Assembly: GCF_014905175.1 (NCBI RefSeq)
Contig: NC_057789.1
Span: forward strand, 18,650,496 to 18,714,495
Source: Aphidius gifuensis
Taxonomy: Eukaryota; Arthropoda; Insecta; Hymenoptera; Braconidae
DNA length: 64,000 bases
Reading direction: 5' to 3'
The position numbers and the translations under genes are program-made. The notes beneath the pieces are model-generated. The model searched no databases. It saw only the letters and a program-made list of their open reading frames with translations, and had not been told where the DNA came from. This document shows positions 53,990 to 63,830 of this stretch, piece after piece; positions within the stretch are counted from its first letter, which is position 1; every line of letters starts with the position of its first letter.

Positions 53990-55009
53990 TCAGTTGAACG
54001 ATATTTTTATAGGAATTACTAGGCATGTCCAAGACTTGTACCTAACCCGATTCGATCTATGGATTGTCATGTCTTCAGGTATTTTAATTGATTCGATTAT
54101 TAATTTCGCCCCATTGTCTACAGGTTCCCCCAAAATGGTAGTTAAAATTACTATGGCCCCGGGTGAATGTAATAAATTATCCCTGGACTCCACAGTATTA
54201 TCATTTATTTTTATTGTATTAGGAATTTTTCCTATTCTGTTATTTAATTCATTTATATTATTTTCATTCGTCTTCACTATCTTCTTCCACCACATTATTT
54301 TTATTATTACGTAAATTATTATTTGCTAAAATATCTTCTTCATCTTCTCCGTCATAACTCTCATCTTCTATACTTTTCTCCGAGTTAACATTTTAATCAT
54401 CAACAATAAAATTTTCGTCATCATCAGACTCATTATTATTAAAATACTCTTCATTAATTAATTCATTATCATATTCATTATTACTTGAATTACTATTTTC
54501 TTTACTTTCAATTTCATCATAATTAATTTCATTAAATTTTTTATTCTCACTTTCATCCTCAGTAATATAATTACTCATGTCAATATTACTATTATTTTTG
54601 AGAAAATTATTATCACTGTCCACCGATGTAAGTTTTAAATTTTTGTCGTTATTGTTTTGGCGACCGTCACTTCGCGAGGAATTTTTACCAGGGTCTTTTG
54701 AAGTTCATGGTTGAGGGTCATTTGATCTGTCAAAAAGATTATCAACCTTCTTTCATTTTGTAAATTAAATTTATTTTTTAAAAGTTCGTCTGTAAAAATT
54801 TTATGTTCGTTATCTTTATTATCTTTATTATTACTAATATTAATTTCATTTATGTCTTCGCTTCTTATCGTAATATTACTATGATCAATTAATTCATCGA
54901 TATTAAAATCAGGTTTGATAATTCTTTTTTTTGGTTCAATTGCATTATTTTTATGATTTTTATATTTATTATACCACAGAAGTTTAGTAATGTCGTCCGC
55001 GTCAATCAT
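53990..55009 (-). pseudogene. Gypsy-2 acidic pol linker between RNase H and integrase
   Basis: Three frames: 55009-54635 (IKPDFNIDELIDHSN, then Asp/Asn-rich), 54623-54393 (very acidic, about a third Asp/Glu, Asn/Ser-rich) and 54295-53990 with the VESRDNLLHSPGAIVILTTI block. The last block precedes the integrase zinc domain in this Gypsy family. The long acidic insert is shared with the fragment at 38480-39240, so it is a family feature and not noise. Its role is unknown. Confidence 0.72.
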
Positions 55010-56602
55010 CAGCTGTGGTGGTTTAAGATTTTTAATGCTCCACTCGTCACTCGGAGTGTCAGACTCTGTTTCCTTTTTTTGCCTTTGTTATTTGTTTTTT
55101 TGCCAATATCATAATCATAGTCTTGCATATTAAATCGCCACCGTACGCATCTCGATTGTGGGTTTTTCATTGAATTTAGCCAAACCAAGGGTCTGTGGTC
55201 AGTTACCAAAGTAAATTTTTTTCCGTACAAATAAGGTCTAAATTTATTTACTGCGTAAACGATCGCCAACATTTCTTTTCCTGTAGTACTATAATTTTTT
55301 TCCGCGGTCTGTAATACTCGAGATATATATGCTACTGACAAATCTTGACCTATAGGACCTTGGGACAAAATTCCCGCAATCCCTACGTCACTAGCGTCGG
55401 TTGTTACAATGAATTCTCGCGTAAAATCAGGATATTGTAAAATCGGTGCAGTCAGTAAACAGTTTTTTAATTTATTAAATGATTCAGTACAGTCTGGTGT
55501 CCAGTCAAATTTGATATTTTTTTCCAACAATCTAGTCAATGGTTTTGAAATTTTTGCATAATTAAACATGAATTTACAGTAATACCCGGTTAATCCCATA
55601 ATTGTCTTACTTCCTTGACCTTGGTGGGTCGTTGGAATTCTTTGACAGCAGTTAGTTTTTGTGGATCTGGTTTGACCCCATTTTCGGTAATTACATGGCC
55701 CGAAAATAATAATTCTTTTTGTAAAAAATTGCATTTATCCGGTTGAAGTTTCAGATTAGCTAGTCTAAGTCTGTCCGCCACCTTTTTGAATTTTTCAATG
55801 TGTTCTTCCAGGGTCACAGAATAAATTACTAGGTCATCCATATACATAAAAATACTAACACCTTGCATTCCACGGAAAAGTTTATTAACCATTTTCTGAA
55901 AAACGCATGGTCCATTCCGTAAACCAAAACTAATGCGAGTGTATTGATAATGATTATAGGGTGTAGAAAAAGCGGTTCTATGTTTGACTTCCGGATGAAG
56001 AGGAATCTGATGGAATCCACTTGCTAAATCAAATGTAGAGAAATATTTCGCGCCCCCCAGTTGATCTAAAATCTCAGATATATTAGGCAAAGGGTAAGCA
56101 TCGCCAATTGATTTTTCATTTAATTCTTGGTAGTCATTAACTAGTCTAAATTTCTTTTCTCCCTTAGGACTATCTTTCTTAGGAACTAACCATATAGGAG
56201 AGGAGTAAGGACTTTCAGAAACTTCAATAATTCGTGTGCTTCTAATTCTTCTACCTGTCTTTTAACTTCTCTCGCGTGTTCCGGAGGAAATCTGTATTGT
56301 TTAATAAAAACGAGAATGTCGTCAATTGTCGGTATACGGTGTTGTATGACATGGGTACAAGTTGATTTTTCCCTTTTGACATGAAATACATCTTGATAAT
56401 TTTCAATTAATTTTTCTACTGCTTTAGACTCAATTGTATTTAAACCCTTGTAATTTACCAACCCTTTTATTTTCTCACATCTATCGCTATTATATACTGG
56501 CTTAACAGGAAGTGTATGTTTTTCCTCTGCGTGAATAAGGCTGAAAATGTTTGGCTTTGGTTTGAAATTAGAATATTTATTGAGTTTATTTTCCGCGTCC
56601 AT
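55009..56602 (-). pseudogene. Gypsy-2 reverse transcriptase-RNase H
   Basis: 56602-56186 encodes the pre-RT region (IESKAVEKLIENYQDVFHV, QYRFPPEHAREVKRQVEEL); after a frame change RT continues with PLPNISEILDQLGGAKYFST, DLASGFHQIPL and catalytic YMDDLVIYS (near 55835). RNase H 55734-55009 has FTREFIVTTDASDVGIAGIL, AYISRVLQTAEKNYSTTGKE and TDHRPLVWLNSMKNPQSRCV. The frames overlap by one shift near 55600-55730 and the NDYQELNEKSIGD segment is in a third frame. Otherwise well conserved. Confidence 0.93.
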
Positions 56603-56621
56603 TAAATCTAAAAAAAAAAAG

Positions 56622-57245
56622 TTAATTTCTTTTTTTCCTTTTTTTTTTATTTATACTTGTATTAAAACCCTCTTCAAATATATATTTTGTCTCTAATTTA
56701 ATTAGAGGTGTTGCAACAGTTATATTTTTATCTGACAGATTCATTAAATTTATATAATCATATCCTTCCTCATTTTTATTAACATTTCTTTTTATAACTA
56801 ATTCATCCCCAAAATAGAAATAAGAAATTACCCCCGGCTCTACCGAATTTTTATCAATGTTTACTGTTAAAGCAATTGTACTTCTAGCTGGTATCCCTTG
56901 TGGTAATCCACAGTAAAATTCTAAGTAATTATCTTGGCCAAAAATGAATATATAATTTTCAAAATTTAAACTTCCATTATGTGCTGTAAAAAAGGTGGAG
57001 CCCAGAATTCCCATATAACTAGTAGGAAAATCATTATCGACTACATGAAAAATCGTATCGCATTTTTTTATTGACGAATTCATAATTCCCAGGCTATTTA
57101 TTGTTCCTTTGGTTATGCCTTGTAATGATACTACGGTTTGTAAATTAATTTTATTTGAATTTTTTAGAGCACATACTTAAATAATGTTTACTTCCGCTCC
57201 CGTATCCAACAGTAAATTACAAACCCTTTCAAGGCCTCTGGTATA
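56622..57245 (-). pseudogene. Gypsy-2 aspartic protease region
   Basis: Catalytic LLLDTGAEVNII lies near 57178-57215 on the minus strand, followed by a stop. After it 57083-56622 (153 codons) includes FPTSYMGILGSTFFTAHNGS, the third retropepsin motif (ILG), and a C-terminal region leading toward RT. The protease cleaves the gag-pol polyprotein. The in-frame TAA right after the DTG motif and the zinc-knuckle end just upstream show decay. Confidence 0.82.
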
Positions 57246-57419
57246 TAATGATATAGATGGAATATTGGTGGTGTGTATTAAATTTATTTTACATTTATTT
57301 CTGATCTGGCAACTGGTTTGACTGAGAGGGTTGAGTTGGCTGTGGTGTTGGCCGTGGTTGTGCCCCCCCCCCCCCTCGTTGTTTACCGGCTCACCCCCGT
57401 TTTTTCGAAGACATCTTCT

Positions 57420-58977
57420 CTGGGCATTTTGTAACGCTTAACAAGTATTCATGTCATGGCCAGGTGTTCGGCAAAATGGACAAATTAAATTATTGTCTGT
57501 TTTATTATAAACTTTTCGGTCTTGCGTATTTGTTTGATTAGAAACGTTGTTGTTATTTGCCAGAGGGCCATTATTATCGTCAGTATTATTATTTGAATGG
57601 TTATTAATAACTGGATGGTGGTATTATTATTGGTCCCGACGGGATTCGAACCAGCGACCTCGGATGGGTTTACCTCTGAATTTTTTTGAGCATTTAAATT
57701 ATTATTCTGATTTGAAAAATTAGATTCGTTTTGTCTGTAATTTCTATAATTACTATTGAAATTATTATTATTATTTCTTGGAAAATTATTGTGGTATCTT
57801 TGGTTAGGAAAATTTCGAGAAAAATTATTATTTGCTACCGCGACAGTTTCTGACGGTTTCTCAACTTTATTGGCTTGTACGACTTTAACCTCTTTTAATT
57901 TTCTAAGCCTGAGACTATCGATGTATTCATTGTATATATTTTTTGTTTCATTCCATACCTTCAAAAAATCTGTATTATCAAAATTTTTGCATTCAACTCT
58001 TAAAGATACTTCAGGTAACAATCCCTTTATAAATTAAAGAATAGTTTTCTCCTCAATAACAAATTTACTCATTGTTCCAAACCCATCATTATCACCCTCG
58101 TTACAATCAATCAAGTCATTGTATAATTTTAGTACTCTCCTTGCATATTCATCAACATTCTCATTATCATTCATTACAACGGTGGACAGTTCATTCCGAA
58201 GGGAGTCGAAAGTTTTTCCCGTGTAGGTAACTGTACGGAGCAACACTTCCAATTCGTGGAGCGAAGAAAATTCTTTGTTACCAATTAAAGTGACCTTGGG
58301 GTTCGTGATTTTATTTTTTATAGATAACATAAAAGCTTACGTCCATTGTGGATCCAAAAGTTATAAAGCTAAGCGACAGCTACCAATAAATCCGCGAATT
58401 GAATTTGTTTTTCCGTCATTTTTGGGAATTACGTCTAGAGCGTCTCGCAGGGAACGTTTACCGACGGGATAGATTCAACCGGCTCAGAAATTTTTACTCA
58501 GTTTTTGTCATGATTCATTTCTGAATATAATGGTACATTTAATAGTGGACTCGGACGTTCAGTTCTGAAGGTTGAATTTACATGATCATTGTTAAACAAG
58601 TCCTGATTTAAATTTTCTTTACTTTGTTGATTGAAATGCTTTATTAATGAAATTGCATGATCGTAGTTCATTTGAGATTCATTTTTCAAGCTCTCGTTCT
58701 CGCGTTGCAGCTGGGTTATCGTCTCACTCAGAGCATTCTCTTTCTCGTTTGACATAATACCATTATATGTGTCACGGTCATTCATCATTCTCTCAAGTTG
58801 CTGACGACATTCATTCTTTTCCTGATTTACTTTTTCAAGGTTTTTATCTGCATGCATAACCCCCTCACTGAAAGTACTGTTTCTATCTCTTAAAATTTTT
58901 ATTTCTTGGTTCAACCCATTCACTCTTTTTTTCTCACCACTCAAACGTTTTGTTAAATTTAAAATTTCATTAGACAT
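57420..58977 (-). pseudogene. Gypsy-2 gag (coiled coil, capsid, CCHC knuckle)
   Basis: 58977-58498 encodes a 159-residue coiled-coil-like N-terminus rich in Glu/Asn/Lys (heptad-like LKNESQ, LQREN). 58330-58034 has the capsid-like LHELEVLLRTVTYTGKTFDS, NVDEYARRVLKLYNDLID block. 58021-57485 ends in Asn-rich sequence, and a CCHC knuckle CPFCRTPGHDMNTC follows at about 57437-57478. Frame breaks lie near 58498-58340, 58034 and 57490. Gag forms the particle core. Confidence 0.8.
57631..57668 (+). other. tRNA 3'-end sequence (with CCA) embedded in gag
   Basis: TGGTCCCGACGGGATTCGAA then CCAGCGACCTCGG is the complement of a tRNA T-arm and acceptor ending in CCA (T-arm GGTTCGAATCC). Nuclear tRNA genes do not encode CCA, so this piece looks like it came from reverse transcription of a mature tRNA. 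In the gag frame it encodes the odd 'SEVAGSNPVGT' segment. Confidence 0.6.
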
Positions 58978-59581
58978 TTGTTCATTGACTGTAATAACAA
59001 GATCGGTCGCAATTTTTATTTTATCGACAGTACTAACAATGTTATCTTACCATTCAGCATGCTGCTTTATTTTTTCCACGGCTTCTTTAGTATTAGTATA
59101 TTCAATCCCATCTACATTTTTTTTTACATTAAATATTTCTAACGTCGGAATTATTATCAAAAATTCGCTAGCACATGTTCGTAATGTGACTAACGTTTTT
59201 TAATTTTCCGCATCAACTTTTCTCCCCCGAATTGCTTCAGCGTGTAGGTTTATCTCCTCGTAAATAGAAGTGAAGGGTGATTCATCCCCCGACCTAGATG
59301 ATGACATTTCCGCTAAGAATTTTTGCCGACGGATAATTTAATTGATACAAGAGAATTTACGTTCAAACAAGAATTTTTAAGAATCCGAATTTGTAAAAAT
59401 TAATTCAAATTATTTGTGACTCTTGCGACGGATTATAAAATTAATAAAAATATAAGTATATATTCATATGAATATTTGTGTAACTTTGTGTGTGTAATGT
59501 ACCAAAAATATTTTCTAGGTAATAAAAAAAAATTTTTTTCCTGCACTGAGTTTAAAAATCTACCCTACACATTACAAAAAT

Positions 59582-59593
59582 CCCACTTCTGAC
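59582..59593 (-). other. Primer binding site, tRNA-Leu-like
   Basis: Plus-strand CCCACTTCTGAC matches the 3' end of a typical tRNA-Leu (…CCCACTTCTGACACCA); the last bases before the LTR differ (CCTAATTT). On the minus strand it lies 8 bp after the LTR end, as a primer site should. Confidence 0.65.
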
Positions 59594-60274
59594 CCTAATT
59601 TTGTTACGTACGAGGCTAATTATTTTGTATTAATTATGAAATAACAAAAAAAAGAAAGAACGTTAACAAGAAAAATAATAATATAATTATTTGACAAAAA
59701 TACAATTTAATGAGCCTGATATTTAACGTATTTTAAATAAAATCCTCTTGTTTTGTTATTTCCTACAGGGTAACGGGTTAGGAGGGAATGTGTAATTATG
59801 TAGACAGCGTGTCAATCCGGATGGTCGCCTGATGATGTTGATAATTAAGAATAATCCAATAGGTAACACAAAACTCGTAGCACAGAAAAACAACACCCCG
59901 GAGAAAGTTCACAGTCAATGTTTAGGATTCGGGAAGAATAAAATTTGTAGGAATAATAAATTGTCACAGTTTATTTATTTAGGTTTTGAATCACGGTTAA
60001 TATTATTCATTTATTATAATTTTAAAGAACTAAAGTTATTTCATTTATTTTTAACTCGATTAAAATGACCAATTATTTTTATTATAAATCCGTGAAATTT
60101 TATTATGTATTTGATTCAAATAAAAAGATTGATTTTAAATTTCATTAGATGTTAGTTGGATAAAAGTTATCACGAGAGTGACGCTCCTTAAAAACTACTA
60201 ATTAAAGATTCCCATAAAATAATAAACCAATACCAATACGTAACATAATAATATATGTAATTTTTTTTACACAG

Positions 60275-60440
60275 CAAAATTTTCTGAAATTACATTTACA
60301 TTAATACATCGTGCAATTGGAAATTTATCTACACCACAAGAAAATAGAAGTATGGCTATTAATTGTCGAGAGAAATTGATATGAGAATTGGTGCTATATT
60401 GACACGTTTTCAAACTTTACATTTCCAAAAAAATTTTCCT
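60275..60440 (+). pseudogene. TOP3A-like fragment, second copy
   Basis: AKFSEITFTLIHRAIGNLST, PQENRS, then after frame changes RIGAI and CRFQTLHFQK-like coding up to about 60440 correspond to the same TOP3A segment as 21104-21290 and are closer to it than to chance. Two small indels and a TGA break the frame. The upstream TTTTTTTTACACAG near 60262-60275 looks like a splice acceptor, as in copy 1. Confidence 0.68.
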
Positions 60441-60464
60441 TAATACATCAGTAATAGATTTATA

Positions 60465-60786
60465 ATAAATATTTCTAAGCTTATAAAAACGGTAAATTTT
60501 AAGTCAACGACACTCATCGTTTTACATTAAACTTGTAACTTATATTTTTATTCAATAAACCAATCAATCAATCAAACCAATCAAAGTTCAATCATTTTTA
60601 TTTGATTATTTCGTTCACTCATAAATCAGTTCTAACATCGTAGTAAAATCAAACACTAGTATGTGCTATTTAGTTCAATCGATATCTGGGCGACCATCCA
60701 TTTTGACACTCAACATTTATTCTGGAAGTACACATTCACAACATCACGGTATTTGCAAATTTCTTACACATTTTCCTTTCCTAAAT
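60465..60786 (+). repeat. Dispersed repeat, copy 2 (first at 31690-32010)
   Basis: Carries the same landmarks as copy 1 (GTCAACGACACTCATCGTTT, ATCTGGGCGACCATCCATTT, TTCTGGAAGTACACATTCAC) with a short insertion near 60585. It ends just before the right inverted repeat at 60790. Confidence 0.82.
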
Positions 60787-60940
60787 CCTGTTACCCTGTA
60801 GGGAATAACGAAATTAGGTAAAACTTATAATTGTTTAGTGACTTGTTTATTCTTGTTTTTAAATAATTTAATGTTAATTTTCTTTTAAGTTCAATTGAAT
60901 TATTTTAATAAACTAAAATAAACCTGTCACGTAACAAGAA

Positions 60941-61249
60941 GAAGAAGAAGAAGAAGAAATAGAAGAAGACGCAGAAATAGAACATGAACCACAAATTAAA
61001 GATGAACAAGAACAAGTACAAGAAATAGAAGACATAACATTCAACACATATAATGATGTTGATGATAATGATAATTATACTGATTTAAAAAATCGAACAA
61101 TATTAACAACAACAACAACAGAACCACCATTATATATTTTATCAAATAATAATAATAATTATTATTATGATAATAATAACAGCATGTTTATAAAAAATTT
61201 TGAAGATGACGATTATCATTCTAATTTTGAAAATAATTACAATTATTAA
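60941..61249 (+). CDS. Acidic repeat-rich ORF, unclassified
   Basis: From the LTR edge the frame is open for about 103 codons to TAA at 61247-61249 without an ATG at its start: a poly-Glu run (GAA repeats), then EIEHEPQIKDEQEQVQEIED, poly-Thr (TTTTTEPP) and Asn/Tyr-rich sequence. Simple-sequence coding of this kind occurs in disordered proteins, but also by chance in microsatellites. The LTR may have inserted into it. Confidence 0.3.
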   Translation, partial: EEEEEEIEEDAEIEHEPQIKDEQEQVQEIEDITFNTYNDVDDNDNYTDLKNRTILTTTTTEPPLYILSNNNNNYYYDNNNSMFIKNFEDDDYHSNFENNYNY

Positions 61250-61902
61250 ACAACAACAACAACAACGACATTATACAAGAAACACCGACATCACAAACGC
61301 TATTATAATTAACACCTCTTTTTCCTGAACAAGAACATTCTTTACCCGTTTTATATTACTTGTTTTCAATAATTTTTTTTTTGGTGCAGTGATTATACTT
61401 TAGACGCTTTCATAATTTTTTTTAATCTCTTATAATAAATTTTTGCCTTTTTTTCATCAATGTTTATTATAATGTTATTTATATTGCTTCTTGTTTTATG
61501 TATAGTACAATAGATAACATATATCTATTCTCCATATTATGTTAAATATAAATAATTCGTACCAGAAAATTAAAAAAAAAATATAATAAAATCAAAGTAA
61601 TGAATCTATTATTTATATTGTCAATAAAACTATAGTATACTAAAAATAAATTATTGACCGAGAAAAGTCGAGACGAGACGGAAATAGCTGACGAGAGACG
61701 AGAATATTCGAGACGAGAGACAATCTTTTAAAGTCAAGACGGCATCATTAATTATTTTAACCTAAATGTTTATTTATTCACGACTGTTAATTATTAAAAA
61801 CAAGATGATTATAATAACAACAACATAATTAATCATTTTATATTTATATATTGGTACTATTATTATTATCTGGACATCCTTAGTACACTGAGAAAAAATT
61901 AG
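61250..61902. other. AT-rich non-coding
   Basis: No gene was recognised. A purine-rich stretch near 61660-61730 repeats 'GAGACGAGA' four or five times irregularly. Confidence 0.5.
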
Positions 61903-62334
61903 CGTGCTCGTGAAAGGGAGGAAGCTTCCCGGGCACGACGCAGGGCTTATCTTGCTCGACGTCACGAGCAAGCTAAAGCAAGTCTTTATTTAATTGAAGA
62001 AGCCCTTTAAGAAAGCTACGAAATTCCAGCTTCATCTTTCCGTGGAGTTTATTTTCATGATCCACTTGGTGATAATCGTGATGATAATCGTGGTGATTTT
62101 GATGGTGATGTGGATCTTGATGATGTTGGAGGTGCTGATGCCATCGATTTGAGAGTTGCTCGTCGGGAGGAAATGTTGAGAGGTGTACGAGTCGGTGGTA
62201 TAACTGGTGGTGCTAGGGCTGGTAGATTGAGAGAAGAAAAGGCTGGACGTGGTAAAGGTGGTACTTTTAGAGGTCGACCTAGAGGTGTCATTCTTGGCCG
62301 GATGCCAGCTAACGCCTTTGGAAGTTCTGGGTAA
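61903..62334 (+). pseudogene. Arg/Gly-rich ORF of high GC content, one internal stop
   Basis: The frame is open from 61903 to TAA 62332-62334 except for a TAA at 62008-62010. The product starts with an Arg/Glu/Ala-rich helix (REREEASRARRRAYLARRHE), has an Asp-rich centre (DNRDDNRGDFDGDVDLDD) and an RG-rich end (GITGGARAGRLREEKAGRG). This resembles nucleic-acid-binding low-complexity tails, but I recognise no family. GC content is far above the flanks, so it is probably a piece of a captured or transferred gene. Confidence 0.45.
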
Positions 62335-62639
62335 ACAACTAATTGATATAATAAACAATATACACTATACAAAAAATAAATAACAATAACATCAATAAAC
62401 TACCAAATTAATCAACAATATAATAAAAGAAATAACAATAACAACAATAAACTATTATAGTAACACTAACAATAACAACAATATAATAAGACCATAATAA
62501 CAACAATATAATAAAAAATGAAATGATCATACAGTTGCTGAAGCAACTGTGCCTTCCCTGCGGGGGGAATTTCAATTTTTTTTGTAATATATATCGAAAT
62601 TCGTGACTACAAATTTATTTCATTCTCCATCGTTACAAT

Positions 62640-63370
62640 GATTATTGTTACAACTAAAATTTATTAAGTTTTCATTCATTTTGCTTGTTCCTTCTAATGG
62701 GTCATCTTCATGTCCAGAATCGCTTTCTTCTAACCTTTTAAACTCTCTGTTTTTAGTCATTTTGTTGTACCATGATTTTAGCCTGTCAATGTTGAATATT
62801 TATTACAAAATTGTCAAGTTCGATTGTATTTATTTTATTTACTTTTTTCCCTCGGTTGAATCAGAATAGCGTTTTAGTTGTTGCTGAAGTCGTCGTTATA
62901 TTTTTAATTTTTTCATATTCATTTATTTTCAATTCCTTTAATGCTATCACATCACCCTTTTTTCCCTCGAAATTTTCTGCCTCTTCATTCCATATGGTTA
63001 GTTCAATCTGAAATATATTTTCTTTGGTAAATTTAATATCATTATTTAGTTTAATCAAACTTTTTATCATTTAAATTTTATTTTACTTCATAATTACTGT
63101 CGTGTGCTAATGTTATTGTTCTTTATTTTAATAACCGTCCTGACATTGCATACATAAATTCTACTTCATTTACTGCTATTATAATTGCGATTATATCTAA
63201 ATAATGTCATATCACTACTGAATAATTTTCTTTTTTTTTTTTTTTTTTTTTTGCTAAAATAATTTTACCTGCAAATGAATTAATTAGTAGATGTACGATT
63301 TCTTGTATTTTTTCAAACTAGAAATTAATTTTTGGTGTATTTTCATTTTCCTCATCGTCTTCGAATTTAA
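62640..63370 (-). pseudogene. RPA1-like fragment, copy 3
   Basis: The best-preserved part is 63070-62861 on the minus strand: SLIKLNNDIKFTKENIFQIE followed by LTIWNEEAENFEGKKGDVIA, then LKELKINEYEKIKNITTTSA. The WNEEAENF-GKKGDVIALKE string is the strand pair of RPA70 DNA-binding domain B. Domain A pieces lie nearer 63370-63290. An ESDSGHEDDPLEGTSKMNEN acidic stretch near 62680-62740 follows. Stops break the frame at several points. Confidence 0.72.
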
Positions 63371-63374
63371 TCCA

Positions 63375-63830
63375 AATATTTTCCTATAATTATCGTTTTT
63401 TTCTGTATATTCAGTCACTTTTCTATATTTTCTTTTATATTTACTAATATTTTCCTATATTTATCGTTTTTTTCTTTATATTCAGTCACTTTTCTATATT
63501 TTCCTTTATATTTACCGATTTTTCTTTGATATTTTCTTTTATATTCACTGATTTTTTTCCTTATTTATCGTTCTTTACTTCATATTCAGTCACTTTTCTA
63601 TATTTTCCTTTATATTTACCGATTTTTCTTTGATATTTTCCTATATTTTCCTTTATATTCGGTGATTTTTTCTTTATATTTACTGATATTTTTCCATATT
63701 TATCTTTCTTTTCTTTATATTCAGTGACTTTTCTATATTATTCTTCATATTTACTTATATTTCCATATATATCGTATTGGTTAAGATTAACGGACTTAAA
63801 AAATTTTTTAGGGGGGGGGGGGGTCTAGAA
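63375..63830. repeat. T-rich degenerate tandem region and G-run of copy 3
   Basis: Units like 'TTTCTTTATATTCAGTCACT' and 'TTCCTTTATATTTACCGATT' recur at about 55-70 bp. The stretch ends with 13 G at 63811-63823. The remaining bases to 64000 (GGTGGTGGTGG near 63946-63957) show nothing recognisable. Confidence 0.7.

Larger units (their letters stand above)
59755..60809. mobile_element. Inverted-repeat element carrying a TOP3A fragment, inside the LTR
   Basis: GTTATTTCCTACAGGGTAAC at 59755-59774 is inverted at 60790-60809 with one mismatch. Inside are a 78-codon low-value ORF (59832-60068), a TOP3A-like fragment (60275-60440) and copy 2 of the dispersed repeat. Whether the inverted repeat is an element end or part of the LTR is not proven. 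Confidence 0.6.
50181..60936 (-). mobile_element. Gypsy-2 LTR retrotransposon, long, degenerate, with nested insertions
   Basis: The minus strand reads 5' LTR (60936-59602), primer binding site, gag, protease, RT/RNase H, acidic linker and integrase, then a 3' LTR fragment at about 50181-50295. Order is standard Ty3/gypsy. The LTR ends TGTTACGT and ACGTAACA are inverted repeats. Between integrase and the 3' LTR fragment lie foreign sequences (50300-52900). Each ORF has frame breaks. No matching target duplication flanks the pair, so the two LTRs may not be from one clean insertion. Confidence 0.85.
59602..60936 (-). repeat. Gypsy-2 5' LTR containing a nested inverted-repeat element
   Basis: The outer ends TGTTACGT (59602) and ACGTAACA (60929-60936) are perfect 8-bp inverted repeats. 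The span is 1335 bp, but 59755-60809 is bounded by its own 20-bp inverted repeats, so the true LTR may be only about 280 bp (59602-59754 plus 60810-60936). On the minus strand the LTR is followed by the primer site at 59593. Confidence 0.72.

Noticed and set aside
59755..60809. Homing-endonuclease-like site in the inverted repeat (ACAGGGTAA core)
   Set aside because: Only a short stretch resembles a known meganuclease target; the inverted arrangement is better explained by element ends.
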